Source: Dactylorhiza incarnata (taxonomy: Eukaryota > Streptophyta > Magnoliopsida > Asparagales > Orchidaceae). Taken from it: DNA of 64,000 nt. Below the pieces are notes generated by a model. The model worked only from the letters and a program-made list of their open reading frames with translations, searched no databases and was not told the DNA's origin. A program made the translations under genes and the position numbers. The stretch is from positions 5,766,001 through 5,830,000 of the forward strand of contig JAWHQI010000065.1 in assembly GCA_033032865.1 (NCBI GenBank). The letters run 5' to 3'. Of this stretch, positions 11,489 to 22,222 are shown piece by piece (within the stretch, counting starts at the first letter, position 1; the number at the start of each line of letters is the position of its first letter).

Positions 11489-11570
11489 GTGAAAAATAAT
11501 TTTTAGAAATATATATATATATAAATAAGAGATAGGATCATTTTGATCAAGGAGTTAACCTTTTTAGATC

Positions 11571-11588
11571 AACCTCGCTCTGATACCA
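11571..11588 (-). other. primer binding site, H1
   Basis: On the minus strand: TGGTATCAGAGCGAGGTT, the classic plant copia site complementary to the initiator Met tRNA 3' end. It begins two bases inside the LTR end (CTTTCA). Confidence 0.88.
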
Positions 11589-11875
11589 ATTGAAAGTGCA
11601 CAGTTGACCTCACTAGAATTCTCTAGAGGGGGGGGGGGGGGGGGGGGAGGGGTGAATAGAGATTTAAAAATACTTTGTGCAAAGTTAATAATTATATATA
11701 TATGTGTGTGTAATAATCACAGATTTAAGCTTCCCACACACCAACAAGAATTAAGCAAATAAAGAAGAAAAATGACAACAAGAAAATCACAGCACAACAC
11801 AAGAAAATATAGTGGTTCCCCAAACTTTGGGTAGTCCACTCTTCTACCCCCTTGGTAGGAATTCACTAACTTGCA

Positions 11876-11979
11876 CTGAGTCTTTTGATAAGGAGATTCT
11901 TAGAACTAGACTGAGTCTTTTGATAAGGAGAATCTTAGAACCGGACTGAGTCATTTGATAAGGAGACTCTTAGAACCAC
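11876..11979. repeat. three 36-bp direct repeats in H LTR
   Basis: Three copies of a unit with TGAGTCTTTTGATAAGGAGA then TTAGAAC. The sister LTR has the same triplet at about 15130-15236, so the triplication predates the two LTR copies. Confidence 0.85.
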
Positions 11980-12374
11980 TACAACTGAATTTTTTGAAGA
12001 GAGATTCTAAAAACTCTTTTACACAGTTTGAAAATGAAGTAAGAAAGAAAAGAAGAAGTAGAACAGGTAGAAGAACATGAAACAATATATGCAAGAAGGA
12101 ATCTTCTTCCTAGCAAGAAGATTAGAAACACAAGTACAGTGAATATGATCTCTCTTCTATAGTGAGAAGGAGATTGCAAGCTTTTCTCTCTTTTATGAGA
12201 GCTATCAGAGTTTGCAGCAGTATGGCTTCAGAATGAGGAGAAGATGAAGGCTTTTTCTTTTGCTGCAACACACTATTTCTTTTCTCAACTTTCTCACTCT
12301 TCACTGGGAGCTCTTCCTCTATTTCAAAATGGATGAAGCGGATCACTAGTTGTATTCTCTGCCGACCTCCTTCT

Positions 12375-12382
12375 TATTTATA
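12375..12382 (-). promoter_or_regulatory. TATA box, middle H LTR
   Basis: CTATAAATAAG on the minus strand inside the LTR, in gag direction. Conserved in the right H LTR at 15601-15608. Confidence 0.6.
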
Positions 12383-12974
12383 GCTCTGTTTAAAATATAT
12401 TGCTAAAGGAGAATAATCAATTAGCAGACAAAGAATTAGAAAGAGGTAAGAGTTTCCATAATTAATATTTCTGTAGAAGGAAAAGAATTCATTCTGATTT
12501 CAAATAATATCCATAATAATCTGAATCAAATAAGCCAAGAATCAAATAGAAGGAAAGGCTGATTCAGAACGTCTATAAAAGAATAATATTATTCCATAAA
12601 AATCAGATCTACAGAAAGAAGGAAAGAGATCTGGCGTGTTTTTGAATTTCTTGTAGATATCGACGTACGTCGATTACTATTCGACGTAAGCGTCGAATTC
12701 ATCCTGGCTGGACGTCGAGAGGAGAATAAGGAAGGTGCGTCGACTAGGATGCGTCGACTTTATCACATGCGTCGACTGGAAGTCAGATGTACGTCGACTA
12801 GGATTACGTCGAATTCTTCTAAGAGTTACTTCGACTCTTCCTGAGAGAAACGTCGACTATATTTTGACGTTGCGTCGAATACCATTCGACGCATATTTAC
12901 TTAGCCTAATTTTTCATACTTATAATTTATATTCTTCTTAATTCTAGGGGTTAAGATAAATCATTTCCCCAACA

Positions 12975-14778
12975 TTTCCCTTTTTCTGATTGGAGTTTTG
13001 TTTCTTTATAACTTGTTTCTTTTGTCTTAGTTGCTTTCTTAGAAGTAGTTTGAGAGTCTTCATCTGTATAGTATGATGTTTCATCAAAATGGTTTATCTC
13101 ATTGAGGGAGTCTTCTTCCTCATTTTGTGAGTCTTCTTCTTGGTTTATTGAGTTAGTGGGTTTAGTGAATTTAACAGGGCTCATCCAAGCAGGTTTGTTG
13201 GATGGAATTAGGCTGGTTGAGGGATCAGCCCCTAGCCCAAGATTTTTATGTCTCCTTGTTTGTTGTTCAGTGATTTCCTTAAGTGTTTGGCTTCTCATTT
13301 TTATTGATTCTTCAAAAGCTTTTGCCTGGGATACCTTATCCTTAAGGATCTGGTTTTCTATTCTAGCCCTTTCTATTTCCTTTTCTATGATGTTGGCCCT
13401 TAATTCATAGTTTTTAGAGCATGTAGCCTCTCTATTTCTCTGGTTTTTAACCATATTAATTTGTTCTTTTAGATCCTTAATTTCTTGCTTAGCTTTTAGT
13501 TGATCTAAACATAATCCTCTAAAGTTGTTTTTGAAATCATCACATGAGAAATCTATTTCATTAAAAATGCTTACCTCATCCTTATCCTCAGATTCATCTA
13601 TGAGAATAAGGCTATTTTCTCTTTCATCTTCAGATGATATGCTTTCTTCTGATCCTATCTCTCTCCATGATTCAGCAACATCATCTTTCTTTGAGCTTTT
13701 AAGAGCCATTAAGCATAGATCTTCTGGCTTAGACTCTTCTTCATTGTCACTTTTAGAAGAGGAGCTGTCCTCAGAGTCAGTTTCACTCCAGGCTTCTGCA
13801 ATAAAGCCTCTTTCTTTCTTCTTCCCCCTTTTCTTGAGATCTTTCTTTTTCAGATCTTTCTTTGTCTCAGCATTTTCTGGACATTCTGGGGCAATATGTC
13901 CAGGTTTCTTGCAAGAATAACACAATTTCTTTAGTGGGAGTTTTGTCATACCTTGGTTTTGACTCTCTCCTTCTAGATCCATCTGTCCTGACCCATTTCT
14001 TGAATTTTCAAGCCATGAAACTGAATAGTTCTTCTTCAGTGACAGAGGTTCTTTCTTCTGTTACTTTTAATGCAATGTTCCTGTCTTTTGAAGAGGTTGG
14101 AGTGTTTTCTCTTCTTTTCTTCTCTTCTCTAGTTTTCAGCAGTTGCTCATAGGATTTGAGTTTTCCTAAGAGAGCATCTGTTGAAATTTCCCTTTGTCTT
14201 CTTGTATCTCTTATTGCCCATATTCTTGAGTCCCATGAACTTGGGAGACCCATTAACAGTTTGTCATTGATCTCTGTGAGAGAGATCTCTCTATCCAGGC
14301 TTCTTAATTGATTAATGATCAGACTGAATCTGTCATACATCTCAGAGATGCTTTCTTCATTCTGCTATTGGAAATTCTCATATCGAGAGATTAATAGAGC
14401 CTTCCTATCTTTTCTTTCATCAGCACTTCCTTCTACCATCTTTATGAGAGCCTCCCAGATTTCTTTGGCTGATTCACAGTCAACAACCTTTTGAAAGATT
14501 TCATCTGAGAGGGTTGAGACAAGAATGTTCACAGCTTTTGCATCCCATGTTCCTACCTTCTTTTCTTCAACTGTCCACTCAGCCTTTGGGACAAGTGTTT
14601 GAGTCACTTTACCACTTGAGTCTCTTCTATAAGGCTTGGGAGGACCTCTCAAGATAACATTAAATAATTCTTCATCAATAGAATTCATATAAATCCTAAT
14701 TCTTGTTTTCCAAACTGCAAACTTTTCAAGATTGCACATTGATGGTCTGGTGGAAGCATAATCTTTGATTTGTGCCAT
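12975..14778 (-). pseudogene. family H Ty1/copia gag, copy H2, truncated
   Basis: ATG at 14778 opens MAQIKDYASTRPSMCNLEKF, then the same gag core as H1. An in-frame TAG follows YENFQ (14365), and there is a frameshift near 13985-14010. The zinc knuckle CYSCKKPGHIAPEC and the coiled-coil part are present. Coding similarity to H1 stops at QSEKGK, where the sequence passes straight into the start of the middle LTR. H2 therefore lacks the Ser/Thr/Arg region, QNFYPN repeats, second zinc knuckle, polypurine tract and any pol. Confidence 0.85.
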
Positions 14779-14858
14779 GTGAAAAATAATTTTTAGAAAT
14801 ATATATATATAAATAAGAGGTAGGATCTTTTTGATCAAGGAGTTAACCTTTTTAGATC

Positions 14859-14876
14859 AACCTCGCTCTGATACCA
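14859..14876 (-). other. primer binding site, H2
   Basis: The same TGGTATCAGAGCGAGGTT site as H1, two bases from the LTR end. Confidence 0.88.
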
Positions 14877-14878
14877 AT

Positions 14879-16204
14879 TGAAAGTGCACAGTTAACCTCA
14901 CTAGAATTATCTAGAGGGGGGTGAATAGAGATTAAAAATACTTTGTGCAATTATATATATGTGTGTAATAAACACAGATTTAAGTTTCCCACACACCAAC
15001 AAAAATTAATCAAATAAAGAAGGAAAATAACAAGAAGAAAATCACAGCACAACACAAAGAACTATAGTGGTTCCCCAAACTTTGGGTAGTCCACTCTTCT
15101 ATCCCCTTTGGTAGGAATTCACTATCTTGCACTGAGTCTTTTGATAAGGAGACTCTTAGAACCAGCCTGAGTCTTTTGATAAGGAGACTCTTAGAACCAG
15201 CCTGAGTCTTTTGAAAAGGAGACTCTTAGAACTAGTACAACTGAATTTTTTGAAGAGAGATTCTAAAAACTCTTTTACAATATTTGAAAATGAAATTAGA
15301 AAGAGAAGAAGAAGTATTTGAAACAAGAAAGAATCTTCTTCCTAGCAAGAAGATTAGAAGCACAAGAAATAGTGAATGAAATCTCTCTTCGATAGTGAGA
15401 AGGAGATTGCGAGCCTTTTCTCTCTTTTAGTGAGAGCTATCAGAGTTTGCAGTAGTATGGCTTCAGAATGAGGAGAAGGAAGCTTGATCTTTGCTGCAGC
15501 ACTATTTCTCAATTGTCTCTCTTTTCACTTGGGAGCTCTTCCTCTTTTTCAAAATGAATATGGTGGTACCCTTGTTGTCATTCTCTGCCGATCTCCTCCT
15601 TATTTATAGCTCTGTTTAAAAGATATTGCTAAAGGGGAATAATTAATTAGCAGACAGAAAATTAGGAAGAGATAAGAGTTTCCATAATGAATATTTCTGT
15701 AGAAGGAAAAGAATTCATTCTGATTTCAAATAATATCCATAACAATCTTAATCAAATTAGCCAAGAATCAAATAGATGGAAAGGCTGATTCAGAATGGCT
15801 ATAAAAGAATAATATCATTCCATATAAATCAGATCTACAGAAAGAAGGAAAGAGATCTGGCGTGTTTTTGAATTTCTTGTAGATATCGACGTGTGTAAAT
15901 CGATTACTATTCGACGTATGCGTCAAATTCATCCTGACTGAATGTTTAGAGGAGAATAAGGATGGAGCGTTGACTAAGGTGTGTCGACTTCACTAGATGC
16001 GTCGACTAGAAGTCAGAGTAACGTCGACATAGAATGCGTTGAATTCTTCTAAGAGTTACTTCGACTCATTCTGAGAGAGACGTCGAATGTATTTCGACGT
16101 TGCGTCGAATACTATTCGACGCATATTTACTTAGCCTAATTTTTCATACTTAGAATTTATATTCTTCTTAATTCTAGGGGTTAAGATAAATCATTTCCCC
16201 AACA
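14879..16204 (-). mobile_element. family H 5' LTR of H2 (right end of H structure)
   Basis: 1326 bp with the same termini as the middle LTR. It carries the three 36-bp repeats, the GTCGA array at 15885-16125 and the perfect inverted repeat at 16101-16123. The flank after CCCCAACA is ACTAT; its partner would be left of element A and is not visible. The TATA box is at 15601-15608. Confidence 0.88.
15601..15608 (-). promoter_or_regulatory. TATA box, right H LTR
   Basis: TATAAATA on the minus strand, at the same place as in the middle LTR. Confidence 0.6.
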
Positions 16205-16496
16205 ACTATTCTTCCTGAGTTATAGGAGTCAAGGACTCTGAGTGTATGATCATTTGATCTGAGAAATTTGGAGGAGTAGGCCTAAGCTAACACTATGCTA
16301 AATAGGTGAAGGGGGAAAGTGGATGTACCCATAATTAGGGAACCACTATACATTTTGGTGTAATGTGGTGCAGATTGTGCTTCTGTGTTGCTTTGTTGTG
16401 CATAAAAGTAAATATTTAAAAAGAAAGCATAATAATCTTAAAACATCTATTCACCCCCCACCCTCTAGGTGATTAGACAACAACCCTTATCTTTCA
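16205..16496 (+). mobile_element. 3' fragment of a family E-like LTR
   Basis: Similar to the end of the E LTR at 57120-57320: shared ATAGG.GAAG.GGGAAAGTGGA, an ACCACTATA box, TATTCACCCCCC and final CTTTCA. It is cut on the left by the H structure. It is not followed by a primer site, so it is not an intact 5' LTR end. Confidence 0.6.
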
Positions 16497-16982
16497 GGCT
16501 AGACTTAGTGTAATCACACATAATTTTGCCAATGTAATCCCTCATTGTGTAAGACACCATGTCGACCTAAGATCTAGACTATATTGGACTTATACTTATT
16601 CTCTAAAAGATATGCAAGCAAAGTCTGGAAGCCAAGCAAAGAATATAAGGCTAGTTGACATCAACAGAAACATACTAAGTTAGAATTTGACTGAATATAT
16701 AGTCGATCGTCTAGATGGTCTAGCCGATTGTGCTGAAGCGGGTAGACGTGCCTCAATAAAAAGCAAGGACTCACCATAGGCTACGATTCAACCAAATGAA
16801 TGTGCATAAGTTTCAAGAAGAATCGTATGGAAGAAGACTGAGAAAGGTCCAAGTATAAAGGTCTATCAAGTGAGCTGAAACCAAAGATTTAAGTTGAGAA
16901 GATCAGAATTTGCCTAAAGAAAATATTGTCTTGGTAATGTTAAATATCGTCGAGTGAAGGTATCGATATCGTCTTGAAGACC
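16497..16982 (+). mobile_element. left part of family E LTR or flanking remnant
   Basis: Noncoding. It contains ATATCGTC, GTCGATCGTC and CATGTCGACC words like those in the E LTR right of the C structure (55522 onward). It is the left flank of the CTAAG target site, so it was contiguous with 55522 before C inserted. I could not find the TG start of this LTR. Confidence 0.55.
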
Positions 16983-17912
16983 CTAAGTGTTGGATCTGAT
17001 GGCGCACTTAGAGGGGGTGGGGGGGGGGGGGGGGGGGGGGTGAATAAGGGGTTTACAGTTTTTGGATAAACTGAGTGATTTTTAGAAAACAGAAACTTTT
17101 TGATTATGTTGCTAATGCCAGGTGTTAAGAGTCAACGCTGGGCGTTAGCTCTCCAGAAAATAATTTTCACAAAAATATGTCAAAGTGATTTTACTTATGA
17201 AATCCTAAATGAAATACAATTACAGAAAATTAGAGATAATGAAAATGAACATTATATTTCAAAAGAGAATTACAAGATAAAATTTCACTAACGCCTGAAA
17301 GTAAAGGCGACAAGATAAAATTCACTTTTTGTTCCTTCACTGGTCCTTCTCCCAAGGACCAGTTGGCTAAAGCCTATCTTTCCCCAGATAAGGCCTCTGG
17401 CCACCCCCTAGATCTACCCTAGACCTAGTCGCCACGCACAAGGCGACGAATTACCCCCTAAACCAAACCCGACCTAGTCGCCACACGCAAGGCGGCGAAT
17501 TCACTACCGTTACAAGAAAATAGTGAAAAGATAAAAGAAAATTCAGAACAAAAGACTCCCTATATTGAAGAGTGTTGAAGGAGATGTTGAAGACACGCAA
17601 TGATCATCATCGGAGTTGAATCAGGAGTCCTTCTTCAAGTTTGACCGTTGGAAATCTCCTTCTCACTCTTGTTCCTCAATGGTGGTGTTTGGAGTACTCT
17701 CTGAATTCAGAATGAAATGCTCTCTCAAAAGTCTGAAATGAAGGCTTGGATGCATGTCACTTTGAGCAATGAAATTAGTTCTTTAAATAGGCACGGGAGC
17801 TAACACATGGCGTTAGATAGTTAACGCCAGCGTTAGGGGCCATGTATAGTCGTGGCTGAGATCGTGTAACCGTCACGATCGTGGCAGAGATCGTGTACTC
17901 AACGCGAGCGTT

Positions 17913-19117
17913 TGTGAAATTTTCTGATGATCTAGGAGTGAGCAGGAATTGTATAACTAAAAGTTCAAGCCAAACAACCAGAACCACATGAAGCAAACAC
18001 GATCTTTATTGATAAGCAAAATTCTTATTTACAGGGCGAGGTATACATGGCGAGACATGATTTCGCCAGTACACAAAAAATAGAAGAGAAAAGCAGCAGA
18101 AAAGAAAACCAGCGGTCTGCCAACTTGAGACCGCTTGACCGCCCGACCAGACAGTCCGCCCGGCTAGAAAACCAGATCGCCTGAACTGCCTGCATGCGCC
18201 TTGATCAACACCAACTGAGAACCACGCGAACTCCCGAACTCCACTGATCCTCCCGAACTCCAGCAACCCGCACTGCAAGCCGCGAGACCGCCCAAACACC
18301 TTCAGAAGAGGAGGTGACCGCTGCTACCAGCACAATCCGCAGAAGCTGCACAAAACAAGTTCGATCAGCTAGCCGGCCAGATACAAAAAACAGCCCGCAA
18401 GAACAGGTCGCGAGCTCAGCTTACACTTGGTGCTCTATGTTTGCTGCTACAGTGGCTCCTATTTATAGGCAGGCGACCTGTTCCAGTCACCACCCTATGA
18501 GATAGGATCACCACCCCTTGATCGCGCGACCAGATCGGTCAACCCGCGCCACCAGCAAAAGAAACTCCTGCTTAGTGAGCTCGCCGACTTCAATAGAAGC
18601 TGCACGATCATGACAACTTGCCCGGTCATGTCGCTCACAACCTATATTCGCCACCCAACCTCCTCCAGAGACCGCAAACACACCAGACCGACTAGGGCAC
18701 AGCCCGCCAAGTTGATCAAACACCTGTGACCGCATATTCCAGCTGATCGCCGAAGGACCAACCATGCGAACACCACCCGGAGACCGCGCGACTAAGACGA
18801 CCTTAGTCCGCACGCACCACAAAGAACCCGGACAGCCTCCAGACCGGGCTGCCCGCACCACGCTGTCACAAGCACCAGACCGCGCGCCACCCTTACCAAG
18901 TAGAAATCTGCTTAGCCACGCGGTCAGACAACCAGACCGCGCGGCCTCACCTCGGCACCCTTAGACAGAAGAATGTCGATCACGCCGAGTAGCCCGTGGC
19001 TAGACCAAAGAGGTCAAACCGCCAGAGGAGACCGCAAGACTGTGCGGTTAGACCAAACCACGTGGTCTCCCCCCAGACCGCTAACTTCACAAAACTCCCA
19101 CTTCAACATTTTCAACA
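17913..19117 (-). mobile_element. solo LTR I inside LTR-a
   Basis: 1205 bp with TG..CA ends (TGTGAAATTTTC .. CATTTTCAACA), flanked by GCGTT at 17908-17912 and 19118-19122. The uninterrupted site is visible in LTR-c near 55235. Orientation is taken from the TATA box. No coding sequence. It is GC-rich, with many GACCGC/GCGGTC words and an inverted repeat at 18919-18941 (arms CGCGGTC and GACCGCG). No internal element sequence, so it is a solo LTR. Confidence 0.85.
18460..18467 (-). promoter_or_regulatory. TATA box, solo LTR I
   Basis: CTATAAATAGG on the minus strand; it gives the orientation of this LTR. Confidence 0.5.
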
Positions 19118-19999
19118 GCGTTAACTCCAACACCGACGTTGTCTCTGTCTTCTCTACAGATTCCTTCTCGACGTCATTTCATCTCGGTGGATTCTTTTGA
19201 TGAAAGTTAATGCGGGGCGTTAACTTCTAACGCCGAGCGTTAGATCTCTTTTTAGAGAATCGTCATTAATAACAATCCAATTCATAAAGATATGTACCTA
19301 TAGTACATGCACACTATAAACACAAACAAGATCAAATACATAATGTGATTTGTTATTCTCAAACTAAGAGATGTGGAACACAAGCTCCAACAATCTCCCA
19401 CTTTTGATAATAACAAATCCACTAATAAGAAATAAACTTTAATTAGTGTAGTGTTTATAGTATATGATAAGCATGATAAACATACATACTCCCCCTATAT
19501 GGATACCCACCCTACATGAATGCATTTCCTATTTTACTCCCCATAAATAATAGATTTCTTCAATTTATTCTCCCCCTTTTGTAATAATCAAAAGGAGGTA
19601 GGGATGCGTAGTATTAATTTCCCTTTGTGCACTATGTAGAGATAATTAGTGAACACGGCGAAAGCAATTTTGAACATATTTAAGCACTTGTAAGCACACA
19701 ATATAATAAGCGTTTAAGCCAAATAAGTAGATGTTCGATTTACAAAAGTTGTAAGTACATTTGAAATTTGTAATATAAAATTAGCAAGCAAGATTATAAA
19801 ATATCAAGGAAAGATATGTTTACAATATAAATTAATTTGCATTTCAAGTAAACATAAACATTGTAAAGATCATTATATAACCCTGTATTCGCCGAGTGGG
19901 CCCCCGGGGCCAAAGATGTCGTTAGGCCCAACATTTTTTAGCACTGCCCTAGGCCAGGAGAGGGGCGGAAGAATTTCTGGGCGTACCCAGTGATGGGGA

Positions 20000-20600
20000 C
20001 GAGCTAGGGAGGCGGGCGGCCTCCCGCTCGCCCAGCCCCGTAGGGGGGCGAGTGGTGGAGGCGGACGGTCTCCCACTCGCCCAGCCCCAGCAAGGTAGGG
20101 GGGGGTGGCGAGCAGGGAAGGCGGGAGCCCTCCCGCTCGCCCAGCCCAAGGAGGGCAAAGGGGCGAGCCAGAGAGGCGGGCGGCCTCCCGGGCACGCCCC
20201 GCCCCTGAAGGGGGGCGTGTCGGAGGGGCAGAAGCCCCCCTTCTCGCCCCACCCAAACAAGGGGGCGAGCCGGAGAGGCAGGCGGCCTCCCAGGCTCGCC
20301 CCACCCCAGTAAGGGGGCGAGCCGGAGAGGCAGGCGGCCTCCCGGGCTAACCTCTCCCAACCAAGGGGTGAGCCGGAGAGGCGGGCGGCCTCCCGAGCTC
20401 GCTCCGCCCCAGCAAGGAGGCGAGCCGGAGAGGCGGGAGACCTCTCGGGCTCACCCCACCCTAGCAATGGGGCGAGCCGGAGAGGCGGGCGGCCTCCCGG
20501 GCTTGCCCCGCCCTAGCAGGGGGGCAAGCGGTGGAGGCGGGCGACCTCCCGCTCGCCCAGCCACGTGGGGGGGGGGGGGGGCGAGCTAGGGAGGCGACAT
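20000..20600. repeat. 53-bp GC-rich palindromic tandem array in LTR J
   Basis: About ten units of roughly 53 bp. Each is built of GGGGCGAGCC, GGAGAGGC, GGCGGCCTCCC and GGCTCGCCCC. One unit has perfect 10-bp arms at 20262-20271 and 20293-20302, and the unit as a whole can fold on itself. Open frames here come from composition. Confidence 0.88.
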
Positions 20601-20748
20601 GCCCCCTCTCACCTAGCCCCAAGAAGAGGGGGGTCTGTGTTTAGCCCCTCAGAATGGCGGGATTTGGCTGTTGGCAGGACAAACTTGGGGGTTTTTTGGT
20701 AATCTCGTAGGCCCGATTCTGGCTATTGGCAGACCAAGCAAGGAAATC

Positions 20749-20756
20749 TATAAATA
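20749..20756 (+). promoter_or_regulatory. TATA box, solo LTR J
   Basis: CTATAAATAGG on the plus strand; it sets the orientation. Confidence 0.55.
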
Positions 20757-22222
20757 GGACCAAGGGGGCACCTTTTAAAGGGACTTGGATTTTGGCTTCT
20801 CTCTCCCAAGCTTCTTTGGTGGGTGAAGAGAGCCTCCAAAGGTGCTCCAAGCTCAGCATTAGCTTGGGAGGGGAAGTGCTCTAAGATCTTCTGGGTGTGT
20901 GGTGGGACCTCCTCGCTAAGCCCTTGGTCTTGTTCCTAGTTTTCTAAATCTTCGGCCTAGTGCTCTCACTTGAGAGAAGTAAGTGTGAGGTCACCCCCTC
21001 TTTTGGGGACACCGAACTCCACAGAGACCAAGTCTTGGTTTCAGCAATCATGCTTTGCTATCTAGTGCATTTACTCATGATTGTAGGAAATAGTGTAGGT
21101 AAGCTTTAGGTCCAATTCTCATGAGTGGAAGTATTATAAATGATAATGATGTGTTCAATAAGGGTGTTTTGATAAAGTATACAAGTGTATAAATCAAACC
21201 ACATGAAACTATGTAATGTAAGAACATAACTTGAATTGAACATAAATAACTTTACTTCCACAAATTTCAATGCACATAAAGTTTTTTACTTATAAAGAGA
21301 AGTGCTCAAAATTTTGTTTGCACAAGACACTTTACAATTTTTTGGTCTTATATTTTTCTTTGTTTTGAATTGTTTTTTGTGACCAAGGACTCAAAATTCA
21401 CTTGTTATTGCAAACATAGAAATTTTATTTTATATACCACATTTCTCTAAATATAAGTGCATGAAAAAAAAGAATTCAATGTTGTGTAGGTAAACTATTT
21501 ATGAAATTCAAAATAAGTTCTTATGCTACACAATCATGCAAAAGTAAGATTTAAAAGACATGTAGATTAACCAAAAAGGTGTAAGTGAGAAAATCATTAT
21601 CAAAGATAAAACTTTACTCATACTTAGAGGCATGTAAAAACATTTCTACACATGTAATCTATAACCAAATTCTTTCACATTTTAAGATATTATTCAAGGC
21701 ATGATAAAATCAAAACAATGTTTTTAAGAAACTTGAAGATTTAAATTAAACATTGTAAATAATCCTTAAGCAATATATATAATCATCCTTGAATTAACCA
21801 TTTAAGCATATTTTTTTTGTTCTTTAATTTTTTGGAAAGGAAATATAAAAAAATAGAAAACTTTTAAAAAACAGAGAAATAATACAAAATACTGCAATAA
21901 AATAATACCATAAATTTTTCAAATAAGACAGAAAATTTTTTGGAACAGAGAGGCTAACGCCAGGCGTTAGCTTCTTAACGCCGAAAGAGAACTACAAATA
22001 TTGACTTTTTGAAAAATCTTTTTCACGATTCATTCGTAATATAAAGAGGCCTTCTTACCGTTGAAATTTCAGACATTATGGAGTTGATTTGAAGGCTCTT
22101 TTAGCGTGGTTTTGGTGGTTTTTCAATAGTTCTTACGTTTTTATTAATTTTTTAATTTTTTTTTAAAATGCAAACAAATATAACAAAGTACATAAGATAA
22201 TTTTGATAGCTTTTTATAAGGT

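Larger units (their letters stand above)
11591..12974 (-). mobile_element. family H LTR, shared between H1 and H2
   Basis: 1384 bp, TG..CA; in element orientation it starts TGTTGGGGAAATGATTTATC and ends GCACTTTCA. It serves as the 5' LTR of H1 (primer site on its left). On its right it is joined directly to truncated H2 gag with no visible polypurine tract. Near the U5 end is a 20-G run (11628-11647) where the sister LTR has six. It contains three 36-bp repeats (11876-11979) and a GTCGA array (12655-12895) with a perfect inverted repeat at 12871-12893 (arms TGCGTCGAA and TTCGACGCA, 5-base spacer). Confidence 0.88.
16988..19392 (-). mobile_element. family C LTR-a (3' LTR of C1), split by solo LTR I
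   Basis: Starts TGTTGGATCTGATGG and ends GCTCCAACA. About 1195 bp once the insertion is removed. A 22-G run (17019-17040) lies at the conserved TTAGAGGGG..TGAATAAGG site. TAACGCC/GGCGTTA words lie near 17115-17150, 17790-17912 and 19200-19240. Confidence 0.88.
19874..21046 (+). mobile_element. solo LTR J, Tat-type, inside C1
   Basis: 1173 bp flanked by ATCAT (19869-19873 and 21047-21051). The uninterrupted site is in C2 near 34575. It starts TATATAACCCTG where the A and B LTRs have TGTACAACCCTG, so the terminal TG is mutated; it ends TTGGTTTCAGCA. It shares the A and B layout: TATA box, then GGGAGGGGAAGTGCT, GGTGGGACCTCCTCGCT and CCAAGTC.TGGTTTCA. No internal sequence, so it is a solo LTR. 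Confidence 0.85.
19393..22222 (-). mobile_element. C1 polypurine tract and 3' untranslated region
   Basis: Directly after LTR-a the minus strand reads TTATCAAAAGTGGGAGAT, the polypurine tract. The rest is AT-rich noncoding DNA, with solo LTR J inserted at 19874-21046. A perfect family C palindrome lies at 21953-21971 (GCTAACGCC, one base, GGCGTTAGC). No genes seen. Confidence 0.8.

Noticed and set aside
17100..17291. 63-codon frame in LTR-a
   Set aside because: It lies within the LTR and is not open in LTR-b or LTR-c.
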